Assembly (NCBI RefSeq): GCF_016545825.1
Contig: NC_052612.1
Location: forward strand, 40,841,738-40,905,737
Length of the DNA stretch: 64,000 nt
From: Eucalyptus grandis
Lineage: Eukaryota > Streptophyta > Magnoliopsida > Myrtales > Myrtaceae
Direction of reading: 5' to 3'
A model generated the notes under the pieces. It ran no database searches. It saw only the letters and a program-made list of their open reading frames with translations, and was not told where the DNA came from. Made by a program: the position numbers and the translations under genes. This document shows positions 24,246-35,568 of the stretch, one piece after another. Position 1 is the first letter of the stretch. Each line of letters starts with the position of its first letter.

Positions 24246-25683
24246 TTGATTAATATATGTTATTATAGATAGTCGTGTCATATAATCTATAATAGATAAT
24301 TTACAGAAAATTCTCCATTTTCTCTCATGGCTTCTTCAGCCAACTGCTTATCTTCCTCCGTCCTCAACGCTGGGACAGTCTCCAATTTTCTCATTGAATA
24401 AATGACCGTGTCATCAGCATCCACTCTTCGGACGAGGCAACTATCACGAGACATCCATGGCTGGCAACGAGTGGAGGCCGACCTTCTGCCGCCGTCTTTT
24501 GGAAGGCCGCTTCACGCCCCTTCTCCCAAATCCCGAGCAATTACATGCCTTTCAATCTCTCATTTATCTAATTTTTAAAGCATGCTTTCTTCTTTGCTGC
24601 AATTTTGTGCCGAACCAGGCACTGTGGGTAGTTGGTGGTGAAGGGGCAGAGCCTGTTGTAGAAAGGCCGACCTTGCTGGTGGACGGGAGAAGGATGACGG
24701 TGCAGGAATGACCCTGCAAGTGGAGGTTAGTGTGTAATAATTCTTCTTAGTATAACTCATGAAGTTCATTTTCAAACTGGTATCATTTTTCATATTTATG
24801 AAAACGATACTTGCACCAGCAGAAAGTGTCGGGTAGTGGGCAAAACGGAAGGGTTACTATATATTTTTTTCGTTAATAAAGTGAAAAGCTCGTGACTTTA
24901 TACATGTGAAGTGTCCCTTAATCTGGAAAAAATCACAATTCTTCCGTCCCCTCAAAATCGGATGATCGCGGATAATAGTCCATTAGTTGAAGGGAAAAAA
25001 TATCCCAGCATCCAATGTAATCTTCCATACACAGCATGGAGCCCAAAAAATGAGTGTCAGCTGGAAAAATCCCATCGTGTTTTAAGTCGATGCGAGGCTG
25101 ATTGACGTAGGATTAGCCCTTGTTAAAAGAAACTCGCGAAAATTACCACTTTGGATGTGGTTTTCGAATTGTGGTTCTCGCAACGCCCAATTACTTGTTG
25201 ATTGTAATGTTTGCAAAGATTGAGTTTATTGTTGCTGTTGAACAAAACAATCTAACCCATCATGAATGGCGAAATTATTCCTAATTTCTCAGTACTCTAA
25301 GTCGATTGAATTGACTTGCTAAGTCCAATGCACTTCTCGCCAAGTTAAAATCAAGCATGAGTGAGAATTAGAGGTGTCGAAATGAATTATGGATCACTTT
25401 TTGACTCATATTTGGGACGTACTCTAAATGAGTTGTTAAACATTTGAAGGGCTGACTGAAAATGAGTATAAAATATTAAAATTGGAGAATGACCCCTTTA
25501 AAAATTAAGTTTGTATCACCAAGGCCCGTTTTTTACGAGACCGATTTGTGCTGTCTAAATACCAATCGTGGACCCAAAAAAAAAAAAAAAAAAATTCCCA
25601 GTCGGGCAGCAAGATTAGGTTCCCTTGTGTACATTAAGAATTTCACACCCACGCGCTTCCAACAGTGGACGTCCACTACGCGC
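24246..25683. other. Intergenic; part of a duplicated module
   Basis: The ORF at 24457-24711 has no motif I recognise. The stretch 25005-25320 is collinear with 30685-31010 (shared: ATCCAATGTAATCTTCCATACACA, GCGAGGCTGATT, CTTGTTAAA, then AACAAAACAAT), so it is duplicated noncoding DNA. An A-rich run (about 18 A) lies at 25577-25594. Confidence 0.5.
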
Positions 25684-26541
25684 TAGGAGTGATCGGTTCC
25701 CGGTTCGGTCCAGTTCCAAGGTGGAACCGGGAACTGGACCGGGAGAATCAGTTCCTAATTTTGGGAACCGTGGACCGGACCGTTGGTCTTAGGATCGAGA
25801 ACCGGACCGGACCATCGGTTCCGGTCCAGTTCGGTTCAGTCCAAAAGAATTGGCACTTTATTTTTCACTAAAGAATGACCATTCACTAAAGAATAATCAT
25901 GTTCTGGATCGATCAATCAAATTCGGTTTCCGAGCAATCTAATAAAACTACTCACACATGTTTCCACGTGCAAAATATTCAAACTTCACTTGTGTGAATA
26001 TCAATCATAGTTTATGTATTTCATGCTTAATTTTAAGCATAAAACCCATGAACAACGTGATTAAAGGTGTTGCTTGGCTTAGGTTTTATAGACAATCTCT
26101 CTTCTATACTTTGAATGTTTAGTCGATATGAGACTTTTTAAGGCTTGAAGTGCCTTGTCGTTTGCAAGTGAGGGGAGCAAGAGAGAGAGTGTGAGCATGA
26201 TGAGAGTTTTTTCTATAAATAAAGAGTAACAACAAGAGTTTTGGTGATCTCTTGGCCACATAAGAGGTTGTTACTTAAATTGCAATTCCGATTGCAATAA
26301 GTTTCATATATAATATTAATATATTATATGTGTTTATATATTATATGAATATAAATTATATATAAAAAAATTTGGTCCGGTCCGGTTCCCACCTTGGAAC
26401 CGGGAACCGGACCAACCGGCCGCCGGTTCCAAGATTAGGAACCGGGAACCGAACCGCCGACCATGGGAACCACCCAAAACCGGCCGGTCCGGTCCGGTTC
26501 GGTTCGGTTCCGGTTCGGGTGGTTTCCGTTGCACACCCCTA
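25684..26541. mobile_element. hAT-type non-autonomous element with 8-bp TSD
   Basis: 858 bp with terminal sequence TAGGAGTG at the left and CACCCCTA (reverse complement TAGGGGTG) at the right. Both ends are flanked by a perfect 8-bp direct repeat CTACGCGC at 25676-25683 and 26542-26549, the hAT signature. Subterminal zones at both ends are packed with GGTTCCGGTTCGG / CCGGACCGG words in both orientations. The middle is AT-rich and noncoding, and no transposase fragment is visible. The short ORFs in the end zones are by-products of the repeat words. Confidence 0.88.
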
Positions 26542-26549
26542 CTACGCGC

Positions 26550-27648
26550 GTATCTTATCCACCAACCAATGTACATATTATTTACATGTTCTCATTTTAT
26601 TCCTAATAAAATATAATTGCACATTTAAAAAAAAGGTACACAAATTCAGACTTACAGCATGACTGCATTTCAGTGGGGTGTGTGTATTTTTGTGTAACAA
26701 AAATGGTGGCCAAAGTGGGCAATCACTCCGGGGATTAGAGCATCAGTGGTATATCTTAAAGGCCTCTTGATATTAGGTGAATTCTACTTGTCACCCTTAT
26801 CGGCCCTTCCTTTTTTCTATTTTTTTTTTCTAATGTACGATTTTTATGACAAATTATTATTTTTCCTCCACAAACAAGTATGAGAGAGAAGATCCTTTTC
26901 ATTTCTATATAAATGAAATAATAGAAGACAAGCAGCTTGGTTTTATTTGAAGTATAAACTCAATTTGAAAATCTTGCCATATGCTAAACAAAGTTTGGCA
27001 AATCTTAACATTTTAATGACTGAAACTTGTTGAATGAGGTCATGTCCCCTCCGCAACTTTTATTTCATCTCCATGATATACATTTTTCGAACAAATTATT
27101 GAGATTGATATCTCGAATTTAAATACGATTTGTCAAGACCAAACTCAAAGTTGGAAGCTGTTTCATAATTTAAGGAATGTCCACGTTCCATTTGTATTTA
27201 ACCCCAAATCAAAGTCCAAATTACTTTCATGATTTGTGGATGGCCGGGGCCAGACTTTCACCACCTCCTTCATGCCTTGTCCATAACCTGACCTCTAAGT
27301 TTCCTCTTTAATTTGATGAGTCAGTTCATGGATTCATCTATTCTTTAAAAGCAACAACATAAGGAGAAAAAGAAAATGTGAAAATTGAATCCCAACGCAG
27401 GCCGATCAACTCAGTCAGGTAATTTTGCAGGCTTAATGAGAATCTAAGAAGTCAAGCAAAACAGTTTGCAAATTGGCAGGCTACTCAGCAACCAATACGC
27501 AACTCGATAGATTGAGCGGGATGATCAACCTGTACCAAATAAACAGAGCACTCGGAGGCTTGAAATAAGAACAGCTTCATAGCCTCCGCTGCTTCCGCGT
27601 CCGTCGAGCTTTGCTGATTTTTTAATCTCGACTCTTCCCTTTCCATAA

Positions 27649-27696
<48 letters not shown>

Positions 27697-28411
27697 AGAT
27701 CGGAAGATGATGAGCTCTTCTACAGGGAAGGGAAACTCAGTTGAAGCTGATTTTAGAAGAAAACACAAATGCTCAAGAATTTCGTCGGCAATTGGTGAAT
27801 AGCTTGCGTTGTTTGTTAGGGGTTTTCCCTTGATTGAAGGCTGTGATATTAATCATCCTTTTCTTGGAGGTAATCTATAAAGATGAGATCGGATCCTATT
27901 TTTTATTTTTTTTCAAAAGTACAATTATATATCTATGAATGATGGATTAAGCATCTTATGCGTGGTTTGGCTTGAAATTGAAAGGTGATTCGTGTGCATG
28001 AATTACAAACAAATTAGGTAAAAAAAAATTCGTTTCTCATACTAATTAAATTATCATATTTCATTGTTCATTTAAAAATCTAAATTTGAAATTTTCAAGT
28101 ATCGCATACGGAAAAACGTCAAAATGAAAATATAAAAATTATTTAAGACATGCCATTAGCGATAACATATTTCTCTTCATTTTTTATTTTTTTTGTGCAA
28201 TATAAATTTTCACAATGTTAATCCTCATATATGGTATTTATTTATTTATTTACTTATTTGGGGCCAGAATCCTCATCCGTGGTTAAAAAAGATATCGCTG
28301 ATTAGGAATTTCAAAAAAGATATCCCCTCGGAGGGCGCTTTAGAAGATTTGCCTAAGACCTGAAGACGCAGCCGCAGGATGTGATCGGGAAGGCTAAGAG
28401 GAGAAAACGTA
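26550..28411. other. Intergenic / upstream region of the F-box gene
   Basis: The stretch 27365-27590 resembles 31085-31250 (shared: GAAGTCAAGCA, CTACTCAGCAACCAAT, TACCAAATA.ACA, CACTCG.AG), a third duplicated module. A long (AG)n tract is at 27651-27691. The rest is AT-rich without coding signal. Confidence 0.5.
27651..27691. repeat. (AG)n microsatellite
   Basis: About 20 uninterrupted AG units, 720 bp upstream of the F-box start codon. Confidence 0.97.
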
Positions 28412-30391
28412 ATGGAGGGTGAACTAATGCCAGCGTCCATGGATTCTCCATCTCCAAACAGGCTCCGCTCTGATTCTGAAGCCGAATCTGCCGACAAGGT
28501 AACTTTCGGCTTTGTGCTTTTTCTTGGTTGGGTTAATGGAAATGAATGTCCTTGACAGGAAATTTGAGTTTCTTATGTTTGTTTGATAAGTTTTCCTGCT
28601 TCCTATCTTCCATCCGTCTTATTTCCAGATATTTCTAACTTTCTTTATTTTTCTTTTGGTGAAACTCAACCCAAAGGAGGATCGGATCAGCTGTTTGCCT
28701 GAAGACGTTATAGGCTTTATATTGTCTCTTTTGACGTCTAGAGAAGCACAAGCCACTTGTCTTCTTTCCAGAAGATGGAGGCATTTGTCTGCATGTCGGG
28801 TCACCAACCTTGACTTCGACCGGCGTGAGTTGTTGGACGAGATGAAAGATAACCCCGAGTTGGCAGAAAAGGAGAGGGAGAGATACGTGGAATGGGTGGA
28901 CAATGCCTTGTATCCACAATATGAAGGATACCACCTACGTAGATTTGCATTATGCTTCGACTTGAATATTTCATATCAGTCTCACATCGATCGGTGGATT
29001 ATATTTGCGTTGGCAAAACAAGTTAAAGTTCTCCAACTGATTTTCGACCCAACATCTATGGAGGATTTAATGAATGATTGTGACCCAAATCACTTGCCAT
29101 ATCTCTTAGGGCGGGAGACACTTATGGATGTTGATGTAGGGTGTTCACAACAGACTTCATGTCTAAATAATTTTGCCTTTAGCCCTTCTAGTTCTTGGCA
29201 TGTTGGCTTGAGGTATCTTGAAGAGCTCACCTTTCATCGAATCACTGTAGAGGGAGAACTCATTGAGCAATTGCTTGCCAATTGTCCGGTTCTAGAGCGA
29301 TTGACTTTGAACGATGCTTTTGGTTTGGATAGGCTGAGAGTTTCTGGCCGATCATTGAAGTTGAAATACTTGCTCATGACATGTTGTGCCGATCTTGAGT
29401 GCGTTGAGATTTTTGACACAAATCTTGCATCCTTCACTATCATGGGAATGGATATTCCAATGTGCTTGGACAAGCTCCCCCATATGTCTGAGATGTCTAT
29501 TATAGGATCTAGCTGGGGGTTTGTGCATGCAGCCTTGTTTTTTCTTTCGAGTCTTTCTTGTTTGCAGATTCTCAAACTTGACTATGTTACTTCACCTGAT
29601 GTAAGAGCCCTGACCGATTTTCATAAGGTTTCATAGGTTATGTCTTTTTTGCTATCTTTGTTATCATTGATACTCTCTCTCTCATGTAGGAAAAGTGGCA
29701 TATTGGTCAATTGCCTAAATTGCCAAGTGTCAAGCAATTGAAAGTGAGTGTTCAAGGATATGGAGATGCAACCCTACTTCCATTCACTCTGGTGATCGAG
29801 GCATGTCCCTCCTTGCGAAGTTTTGTGTTTGAGGTGGGATTTTAGCCTCATTCAAATCTCCATCTATTTAGATATTAGACAAATGTAGGAAGATAGAATA
29901 TAATAAACGAAGCCACTATTGAATCCTATTCAAGTTTCTGCTTATAGGTGAGTCATTGGGACATCACGTGATCAGCATTTACTTGATGTGACAATCAGGC
30001 GTACTTTTTTATGGCAAATTCTCTCTTTCACTAGCATTCTCCAATCCATCGATATCTTGCGGTGATCAATAATATACGGCATTCTTCTTTTTCACAGTTG
30101 ATGCGGCCGTCAGAGATGCTATGCAGGCAGAGAGAATTGAAAAGAGTTGTTAGACCTTCCCATATGTACCTAAAGGAGGTTGAATTTTACAACTATTATG
30201 GTCGACCTTGTGATCATGAACTGGTGAATTACCTTGTTGAGAATGCCATTGCTCTGGAGAAGTTAGTGGTGAATCCCTGTGAAGAAGCATATTTCTCGGA
30301 TGGGATGAAAAGACTGATGGAACCTAGAGAACGTGCTCTACAACAGCTCAAGGGAAAGTTACCTTCTAGAATTGAGCTGATGATTAATTAA
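28412..30391 (+). CDS. F-box/LRR protein with FBD-like C-terminus, 482 aa
   Basis: Likely substrate-recognition subunit of an SCF ubiquitin ligase (family knowledge). Exons: 28412-28498, 28677-29600, 29690-29833, 30098-30391. All introns are GT-AG and the 1449 bases close at TAA. The F-box is at residues 30-70 (EDRISCLPEDVIGFILSLL, then ATCLLSRRWRHL). Leucine-rich repeats follow (LRYLEELTFHR, CPVLERLTLND, LSCLQILKLDY). The C-terminal segment LKEVEFYNYYGRPCDHELV, then LVENAIALEKLVV, is FBD-like. For exon 2 I chose the AG at 28675-28676, which gives K|EDRIS. The CAG at 28626-28628 also keeps the frame but inserts a hydrophobic stretch not expected in the family. It lies inside a repeat-rich duplicated region, yet no frame break is visible. 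Confidence 0.88.
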
Positions 30392-31307
30392 CAAAACTAG
30401 AGCATCATTCACGCGGCATCCACAGAGCTGTTATGCATTAGTTTAATTCTGCAACCTCTTGCGGATATATGTTTGTTTATTAATTTTTTGTTGCTCCTGA
30501 TTCTTTTTAGTTGGATTTATAAGTTGCGTAATAGTTGTTCTCCATTTTTAAACAACATGGAATGCAGCAAGGCTATAAATAATGGATGTTTTCGGTTTAT
30601 GGTTGAACTTCCTCGTGTGTTTCTACTTTTTGAAGTTACAATTGCAAGTTTACATCATCAATTCTCCATTCAATAAAACCCCATGATTCTGCCCAACATC
30701 CAATGTAATCTTCCATACACAAGATTGGACACAAAAATTAAGTCTTTTTTTTTTTTAAATTTAAAAAAGCCCCACAAGTCAATGCGAGGCTGATTAGCAT
30801 GGTCTTAATCTTCGCTTGTTAAAGGAAATTTGCCACTTTTACCACTTCGTGGTTTTTGAAGTGTGGTCCTCAGAGAATGCCGCGATTATATGCTAACTCT
30901 AATGTTTGTAACATTAGGCCTATCATCATTCTTGAGTAACGTGAACAAAACAATAATACATATTAGTATATCACAAATGGCGAAATCATTGCTGATATCT
31001 GATAGTGATCTTCTAAGTTCCAAGTCAACATCAATTACTCCATTAGTATATCTTGCTGCAACTCATGATCAGATCAATCAAGCACGACCAAGAATCCATG
31101 AAGTCAAGCAGCAAAGCACAAGAAAATTTGAAAATTGACATGCAACTACTCAGCAACCAATTACACAAATTGAACGGGGAAAGGAATGCCCTTTTCCGAT
31201 TATCACATCATACCAAATAGACATAACACTCGAAGTCTTCGAACAGGACCAGCTCGACAGGTTGTGGTTTGTCGGTGCCCTCCGAGCTCTACCAATCCTT
31301 TGAGTTC
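30392..31307. repeat. 3' flank of the F-box gene and duplicated module
   Basis: From about 30685 the sequence is a diverged copy of 25005-25320 and then of 27365-27590, joined together here in one run. An AATAAAAC-type polyadenylation-like signal sits at 30672-30679. No gene beyond the F-box exons. Confidence 0.55.
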
Positions 31308-31887
31308 ATTGGTTTAATGTTGTCTGTTCGCTTTATTTTTTCGTGGGTTTCGGCTGTCGCGTAGAGTTGAAAAATCGAGGGACTCTGTGTTAGGTAACTG
31401 TGATGATATGGGATGGAGGATTGTTGGATAAGTCGTAAAAAACTTAAAAACAAGTTTCGAGACTAGAGGTGGCTATTGATCTGCCACCACAAGTCCGAAA
31501 GTCTCAAAGTCAATATGCAGACTCCCAGAACTGCCCGCAAATTAGAACCATTTTTTTTTTTTTGGTAAATTTTTTTTCACAAGATTAGTCCTCCTATATG
31601 TTTTTTTTTTGGTCAAAATCCTTATCCATGATTAAAAAAATCACAATTCAAGGAAAGTTCCATCCTGTGATATTGTTCCTATGGCGGTTCCATTCCCGAA
31701 ATGATCAGCGTTTCTTTTATTAAAAAAATAAAGAAAGAACAGAAATAGGCAAAAGACGATAGCATAAAAGAAATAGTAGTATTAATAAGAACAGCACGAA
31801 CATGTCCGATCAAAGAAAAGAAAAGAAAGAAAAGAAAAGCAAGAGTACTAATCCTAGGAGATGAGTGAGAGGCAGCAGGACTACTAA
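31308..31887. repeat. Segmental duplication module D1, copy 2, and flank
   Basis: 31308-31560 is collinear with 18331-18600. The stretch 31690-31880 (CGTTTCTTTTATTAAAAAA, GGCAAAAGA) loosely matches 20600-20710. So the order DUF6821 flank, then Harbinger-like element, then coiled-coil exon recurs here. Confidence 0.6.
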
Positions 31888-32674
31888 GGGCGCGTTTGGC
31901 AACGGTTCTGTTCCAGGAAGCGATTGCGAGTAAAAGAACGTGTTTAGTAACTGTCTAAAATTTTGATTACGGAATAGAATTGCGTTTGATAACGTGTTCA
32001 TTGATTTGTTCCAATTTTTTTTATTTTTAAATAATTTTTATACTTTTTTTCTTTTTCTTTTACCTTTTTACCTTTTTTCCTTTTCTTTTTCATTTTTTCT
32101 TTTCTTTTTTTCCTTTTTCTCCTATTTTTCTTCTTCTTCTTGTGGCCGGACGAGGGCGGCGACCTCACCGAGCGTCGCCGGCCCTCGCGAGGGCTGACCG
32201 TCGTCGGCCAAGCCTCACCTAAGCGGTGGCGAGGCCGGCCTTGCCATCTGGCGAGGCCGGCGTCGCCGGTGGACGGGCGGGCCTCGCGGGGCGGGCGAGG
32301 CCGCTTGGCCCACGGTCGAGCTAGGCGAGCCCGGCCGGTGGTTGGCGGGCCTCGCCTAGCCCGGCGAGCCTCGGCCTCGCTAGATCCGGCGAGGCCTTGC
32401 CTCGCCGGATTAGGCGGGCGGCGGGCGGTGGTGGGCGGCGGCGGACGGCGGCGGGCGGCGGCGGGCGACGGTCGCGGGATGACAGAAGGAAAGAAGAAGA
32501 GTTTTATTGTGTTGATTCTTTTTGATTCTCGAACGAGAATCAACTTTTTTATTCTCAAATCTATTCCAAAAACTGATGCAGGAACAAAATTTTTACCAAA
32601 CGCGATTCTCGTCTTAAAGCGATGGAACAAAAAATCGGAATCAGTCACCGTTTGGCATGTTGCCAAACAGAGCC
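31888..32674. mobile_element. PIF/Harbinger-like non-autonomous element, copy 2
   Basis: 787 bp between TAA duplications at 31885-31887 and 32675-32677. The left end is GGGCGCGTTTGGCAAC; the right end in reverse complement is GGCTCTGTTTGGCAAC. It has the same architecture as 21501-22310: T-rich arms, a GC-rich core of GGCGAGGC/GCCTCGCC palindromes, and GATTCTCG-type words near the right end. The 222-codon minus-strand ORF through it (Arg/Pro-rich then Lys-rich) has no domain and is compositional. No transposase. Confidence 0.83.
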
Positions 32675-32715
32675 TAATCCTAAGAGACTACAGTGAGTGG
32701 GTACCAGGCACAAAC

Positions 32716-33230
32716 CTACTGCCCAGTAACTACTAGACTACCTAGTAGTAATAGCAGCGTTACCAGCTGCATTATCAGCAGCTGGAGCAGGTGGGTAAAA
32801 CAGTAAACCATATTTGTTAGGTACAAATTTGCACCTAAAATTTTGTGCATGGCTATCATTGATGAGGGCAACTCGGCAGACACCTCAACTTGTTCTAATC
32901 GGCCGTGGTTCTGAAAATGTGTCGGCATTATTTTCATAAATGCCTTGGCATCCTCCACGTTATGGAGAACCAAGGCACGCTGGTTTTTCACCTCCTGGAC
33001 AGTATCACGTAGAGCTTTCTCAGCCTCATCATGAAGTCTTTTGTAATGCTGACTTTCTGCTTCTCTGAAAAAATAAATATAAATATATAAAAAATATTTA
33101 CAAAATCCGAAAAAAGAAGAAGATAAACTCACGATATTGTTAGTTTCTGCTGATAGCGCGACCAAGTCTTTTGTGCGCTAAAAAATTCTTCGTTCTAGAT
33201 ACGAAGTCTTGCACCGAGTTCCATTTCGAT
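32716..33230 (-). pseudogene. Unrecognised coiled-coil / Pro-Ala gene remnant, family copy 2
   Basis: This is the best preserved copy. A short upstream exon (codons for AQKTWSRYQQKLTI) ends at a GTGAG donor at 33132-33128. A 68-bp AT-rich intron runs to a TTTTTTCAG acceptor at 33065. The second exon reads SEAESQHYKRLHDEAEKALR and continues TVQEVKNQR, a heptad-like amphipathic helix. Upstream, the frame carrying ATG 33222 stops after nine codons (MELGARLRI), so a frameshift separates start and exon. The tail in one frame is hydrophobic, in the next PPAPAADNAAGNAAITT, matching the Pro/Ala tails of copies 1 and 3. I do not recognise the family. Confidence 0.5.
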
Positions 33231-33242
33231 GGGCGATAGGCT

Positions 33243-33268
33243 GAGAGAGAGAGAGAGAGAGAGAGAGG
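33243..33268. repeat. (GA)n microsatellite
   Basis: About 13 GA units just upstream of the nine-codon ATG frame of the copy 2 remnant. A TATATATATA stretch at 33321-33331 lies 60 bp further upstream on that strand and could be its old TATA region. Confidence 0.9.
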
Positions 33269-33672
33269 GGTGGAGTAGGGGTCGAGAGGGAGGCTGAGAC
33301 AGAGAGAGGTGGAGTAGGTGTATATATATACTGGGAGGACATGGAGGATGTGTGTGGAGTTGAGCCGTTGGACCTTGAAGCATGAGATTAAAGAGAGGGA
33401 GCGGCTGCGGCATGTGGGTGAAAATGGATGATTTAACCGCAAGAGAGAAAGGCTGCGGCATGGGGTCACATGGGGGTCAAGCTGGATGCTTTAACCGCAA
33501 GAGAGAGCGGTGTGGCATGAGGTGAAGCTAATTATACTTTTTGAAAGTTGTAGGACTCAATTGTACTTTCATAATGAATTTTAAGATTTAATTGCACTTT
33601 TAGAAAATTTTAGCATTCAATTATACTTTCGTAACAAGTTTTAGAATTTCAAGTACACTTTTTCTTTATAAT

Positions 33673-34230
33673 AAATAAGGAATCCATCATCCAAAATACA
33701 GATAAAAGTAAAAAAATTTGAGTATAGATACACTAATAGATGGAGAAGACTAGTCAATCTAGCATAAGAATCTACATTGGCAAAACATACGAGAGATTGT
33801 GTACCCTCATGAACCGCATTAGAGAATCTTTCTTTGTGCAAACCAAACTGAAGTGACAGTTTCTCCTCAAATGCCAGTACCATCATAGTAGCCCACTAGA
33901 TTTGTGAGGTGTTATGTCCTTAAGCAAGTCCTGCAGATTAATATCTCTGAATCTGCCGATCTAGGTGGTCATGCATCGCTTCGAACACACTGATCCAATT
34001 GTTTTAGATGCAAATGTCGGTTGCTTGGCTGAGGCTGCATAAGAGTGATAAGGACTAGATAAGGACTAGAAAGGCCTCTGGAATGAAAAAGGGCAATGAA
34101 ACCAACAAGATCAAAGTGAGAGTCAACTGCCCATGTTTGGTGTCTACTTTAGACCCTTTCTTCACGAGGTCTGGTTTAATGCTAAAAATATGATTAAAAA
34201 GAATGTTTAAATGTATTTGTAATCTTTTTT
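33673..34230 (-). pseudogene. Deleted DUF6821 gene copy: last codons fused to promoter flank
   Basis: 33673-33894 matches the 3' flank and last codons of the DUF6821 gene (15390-15612); the minus strand still reads GYYDG then GI and a stop. From 33896 the sequence switches abruptly to the distal promoter flank (matching 20022-20240 and 17372-17660: TGCAGAT.AA, GTGGTCATGCAT, AACACACTGATCCAATTG). The whole gene body between, about 1.7 kb, is missing. It is therefore a deletion derivative with a clear junction at about 33895. Confidence 0.85.
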
Positions 34231-34249
34231 GAATTTCATTTTCGGCTAA

Positions 34250-34740
34250 GAAAAAAATTAGGAGCAAAATAGGAGTAGGAGCGGGAGTAGGAGAATGAAA
34301 AGTCGAATCGGCTTGCACTAGCTCTCCTCTTTCTAGGATTTTGATCGTAGCGGTCCTCGTTGTTGTTGGGTGTTGGGGCCACCTCCACAGCTATCTCGCT
34401 CCAGCTGCTGCCGCTCTCAAAAATAGGTGTGCAGCATCATGCTGAAGGACAAAGCACCAGGACCTAGTTCCGCTAGATTTGGTTGGCAATTTCATTTAGG
34501 GCTTGTTGGGCCTCCTCGAACAGTTAGGGTAAAGCTAGCGCTCCACTTCTCTGAAACAGTAAAAATAAAAACATATAAAAGACTCATGCAAAGGATGCAG
34601 CATTTTATAGGCAATTGAGAAGGGAGAGGTGATGGAGGAAGACATAAGATATATATATAAGTGGAAGGGAAGGGAAAGATGTTTGTGTAAAAAGATCGTT
34701 AGACAATACTCTCCATTTCCATCGAAGCATTGGGCCACGC
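34250..34740 (-). pseudogene. Unrecognised coiled-coil / Pro-Ala exon, family copy 3
   Basis: The minus strand has an acceptor-like TTTCAG near 34552, followed by a diverged version of the CCTAAATGAAATT and GCAGCAGCTGGAGC phrases of copy 1, then a Pro/Thr/Ala segment (STFHSPTPAPTPILL). Frames are broken. It lies directly beyond the deleted DUF6821 copy. Confidence 0.4.
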
Positions 34741-35125
34741 TATCTTCATTGAAGCCTCACTCTACTTTCGCTTGCATCTGAAAGTCAAGTGAGAGAGTGA
34801 TTCTGACTTGTGAAGTGTGAAGGATTAAGGGGAAGATAGAAGAGATGTGTATATATATAAAGTGAAAGGAAAGGGGAAATGTGTGTGTAAAGGGGTGGTT
34901 GGATAATGCTATCTTGGTTGGATAATGCTACCTCCATTGAAAGCTCACTCCCTTCTCACCTGCAGCTTGAGAGTCGAGAAAGAGAGTGACCAAGGCGTGA
35001 GCAAGCACAGGCGAGCATGACTCGTGTGCGGGGCCCAACATATAATTGTGAAGGATTAGGGAAATTTGTAGATTCGTAAAAAAATTTAAAAATAAAAAAT
35101 CCACCTTCCACCCATGTTGTCTTAT
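34741..35125. other. Short duplicated noncoding stretch
   Basis: 34655-34760 and 34845-34950 look like tandem duplicates: AGATATATATATAA / TGTATATATATAAAG, AAGTG.AAGG.AAGG, GTTGG/AGAC..TACT and a CTCACTC…CTTGCA-type end. About 190-bp period, two copies. No gene. Confidence 0.5.
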
Positions 35126-35470
35126 AAAAGAAAGCAGGTCCCTTCAAAGTGCAAGCCTTGGAGCATTAGAGTTCAAGCTTAAATTCAGCTGACCCAATTG
35201 AGTTGCTTCATACAGAAAGCGAAATTTTGGATCCAAACTCAAGGAAGTAGGGTAGAGACGGAGAGATATGCAGCACTTCAAGTACATCGTAGGATTCGAA
35301 AAAATAAAATATGCACAAAAGTCAAAGCTGCTCTCAGATATACAATGCTCGGTTGGTTCCTCCAAAAAAAAAAAATAAAGGGCAAAACAAGGAAAACAGC
35401 TTTCAGCTATTTGGAGTATTCTAACAGTAAAATCTCCACCCCACTTACTAATATTACAGCAAAAGAGTGA
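35126..35470. repeat. Segmental duplication module D2, copy 2
   Basis: Collinear with 18626-18915 over about 300 bp, ending 100 bp before the stop codon of the APR-like gene. It forms the right edge of the duplication mosaic. Confidence 0.78.
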
Positions 35471-35568
35471 GAGTGAAACGACCTGTCGTGAAGCATCTAA
35501 GTAGTTTGTAGCATTCTAGTTAGATTTCTCGTCCACCCTCGGGCATATGGAGGCATGAATTCAGTCTT

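Noticed and set aside
24457..24711. 84-codon ORF beginning MAGNEWRPTF
   Set aside because: No recognised motif, a hydrophobic stretch without family resemblance, and located between repeat elements. Left as unsupported.
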